This document shows positions 63,962 to 64,000 of a DNA stretch of 64,000 bases, piece after piece. The translations under genes and the position numbers were made by a program. Numbering within the stretch: position 1 is the stretch's first letter; each line of letters opens with the position of its first letter. Source of the DNA: Vibrio sp. 99-8-1 (GTDB taxonomy: Bacteria > Pseudomonadota > Gammaproteobacteria > Enterobacterales > Vibrionaceae); contig NZ_VTXE01000008.1 of the NCBI RefSeq assembly GCF_013114595.1, positions 82,920-146,919 on the forward strand, in the 5' to 3' direction. The notes below the pieces were generated by a model. The model was not told the origin of the DNA. It worked only from the letters and a program-made list of their open reading frames with translations, and did not search any database.

Positions 63962-64000
63962 ATGGATAAGAAAGCTCTAGAAGCATTTGCTCGTGAAGCC
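63962..64000 (+). CDS. Start of IS256-type transposase (cut by window end)
   Basis: Only MDKKALEAFAREA is visible, preceded by AAGGA. This is the usual beginning of IS256-family transposases. The call is from 13 residues only, so it is tentative. The remainder lies outside. Confidence 0.5.
   Translation, partial: MDKKALEAFAREA

Overview
The window looks like chromosomal DNA of a marine gammaproteobacterium, most probably a Vibrio or close relative. The grounds are the gene content (class II Hcp/Hcr under NorR, TyrP, the DUF1496 protein, SYLF protein, AzlCD, many AraC/LysR regulators, LysE-type exporters), the moderately AT-rich base composition and clear AAGGAG-type ribosome binding sites. 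All assignments come from reading the sequence; no database search was run.

Layout. 1-5.9 kb: end of a receiver-domain protein, then the nitrosative-stress block hcr, hcp, norR and a DMT exporter, with a sigma-54 promoter, NorR-type sites and a terminator inside hcp-hcr. 6-12.5 kb: a DUF1496 protein, a 51-aa membrane peptide, and dhaKLM (DhaM carries a complete EI) divergent from gldA. 12.5-19.3 kb: LysE exporter, AraC regulator, nucleotidyltransferase, an alpha/beta hydrolase divergent from a WYL regulator, an archaeal-type ATPase/nuclease and two orphan proteins. 19.3-23.3 kb: a GGGtGRT/NifU-like pair, a 30-aa peptide with its own terminator, and tyrP behind a TyrR box. 23.3-35 kb: Tag-like glycosylase, divergent EF-G-like GTPase, Gfo/Idh/MocA oxidoreductase, U32 protein, AraC, AzlCD, a 32-aa peptide next to a perfect 42-bp palindrome, a LysE exporter and a Na/Pi cotransporter. 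35-42 kb: old yellow enzyme, LysR, VOC and NTF2-like genes sharing a repeated operator, with a decayed Rossmann gene. 43-51.3 kb: DUF2726 protein, LysR, YfcC antiporter, ornithine-racemase-like enzyme, then a five-gene CRP-linked operon (VOC, DhaK-like, DhaL-like, LsrF-like aldolase, DUF1097). 51.3-64 kb: IS30-type HTH protein beside four direct repeats, SYLF protein, DEAD-box helicase, Lpp, an L,D-transpeptidase, GGDEF and Aer-like signalling proteins, PhoX behind a Pho box, a GGDEF remnant, DUF1499 protein, and a lectin apparently cut by an IS256-type element that runs off the window.

How the parts work together. NorR probably senses NO and, with sigma-54, drives hcp, with reduced read-through into hcr. 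GldA makes dihydroxyacetone from glycerol and DhaKLM phosphorylates it with PEP. The second DhaK/DhaL set lacks DhaM, sits with a ketose-phosphate-type aldolase and has a consensus CRP site, so it probably degrades an unidentified ketose; this is the best candidate for an undescribed pathway. The NifU-like/GGGtGRT pair is the other poorly understood module.
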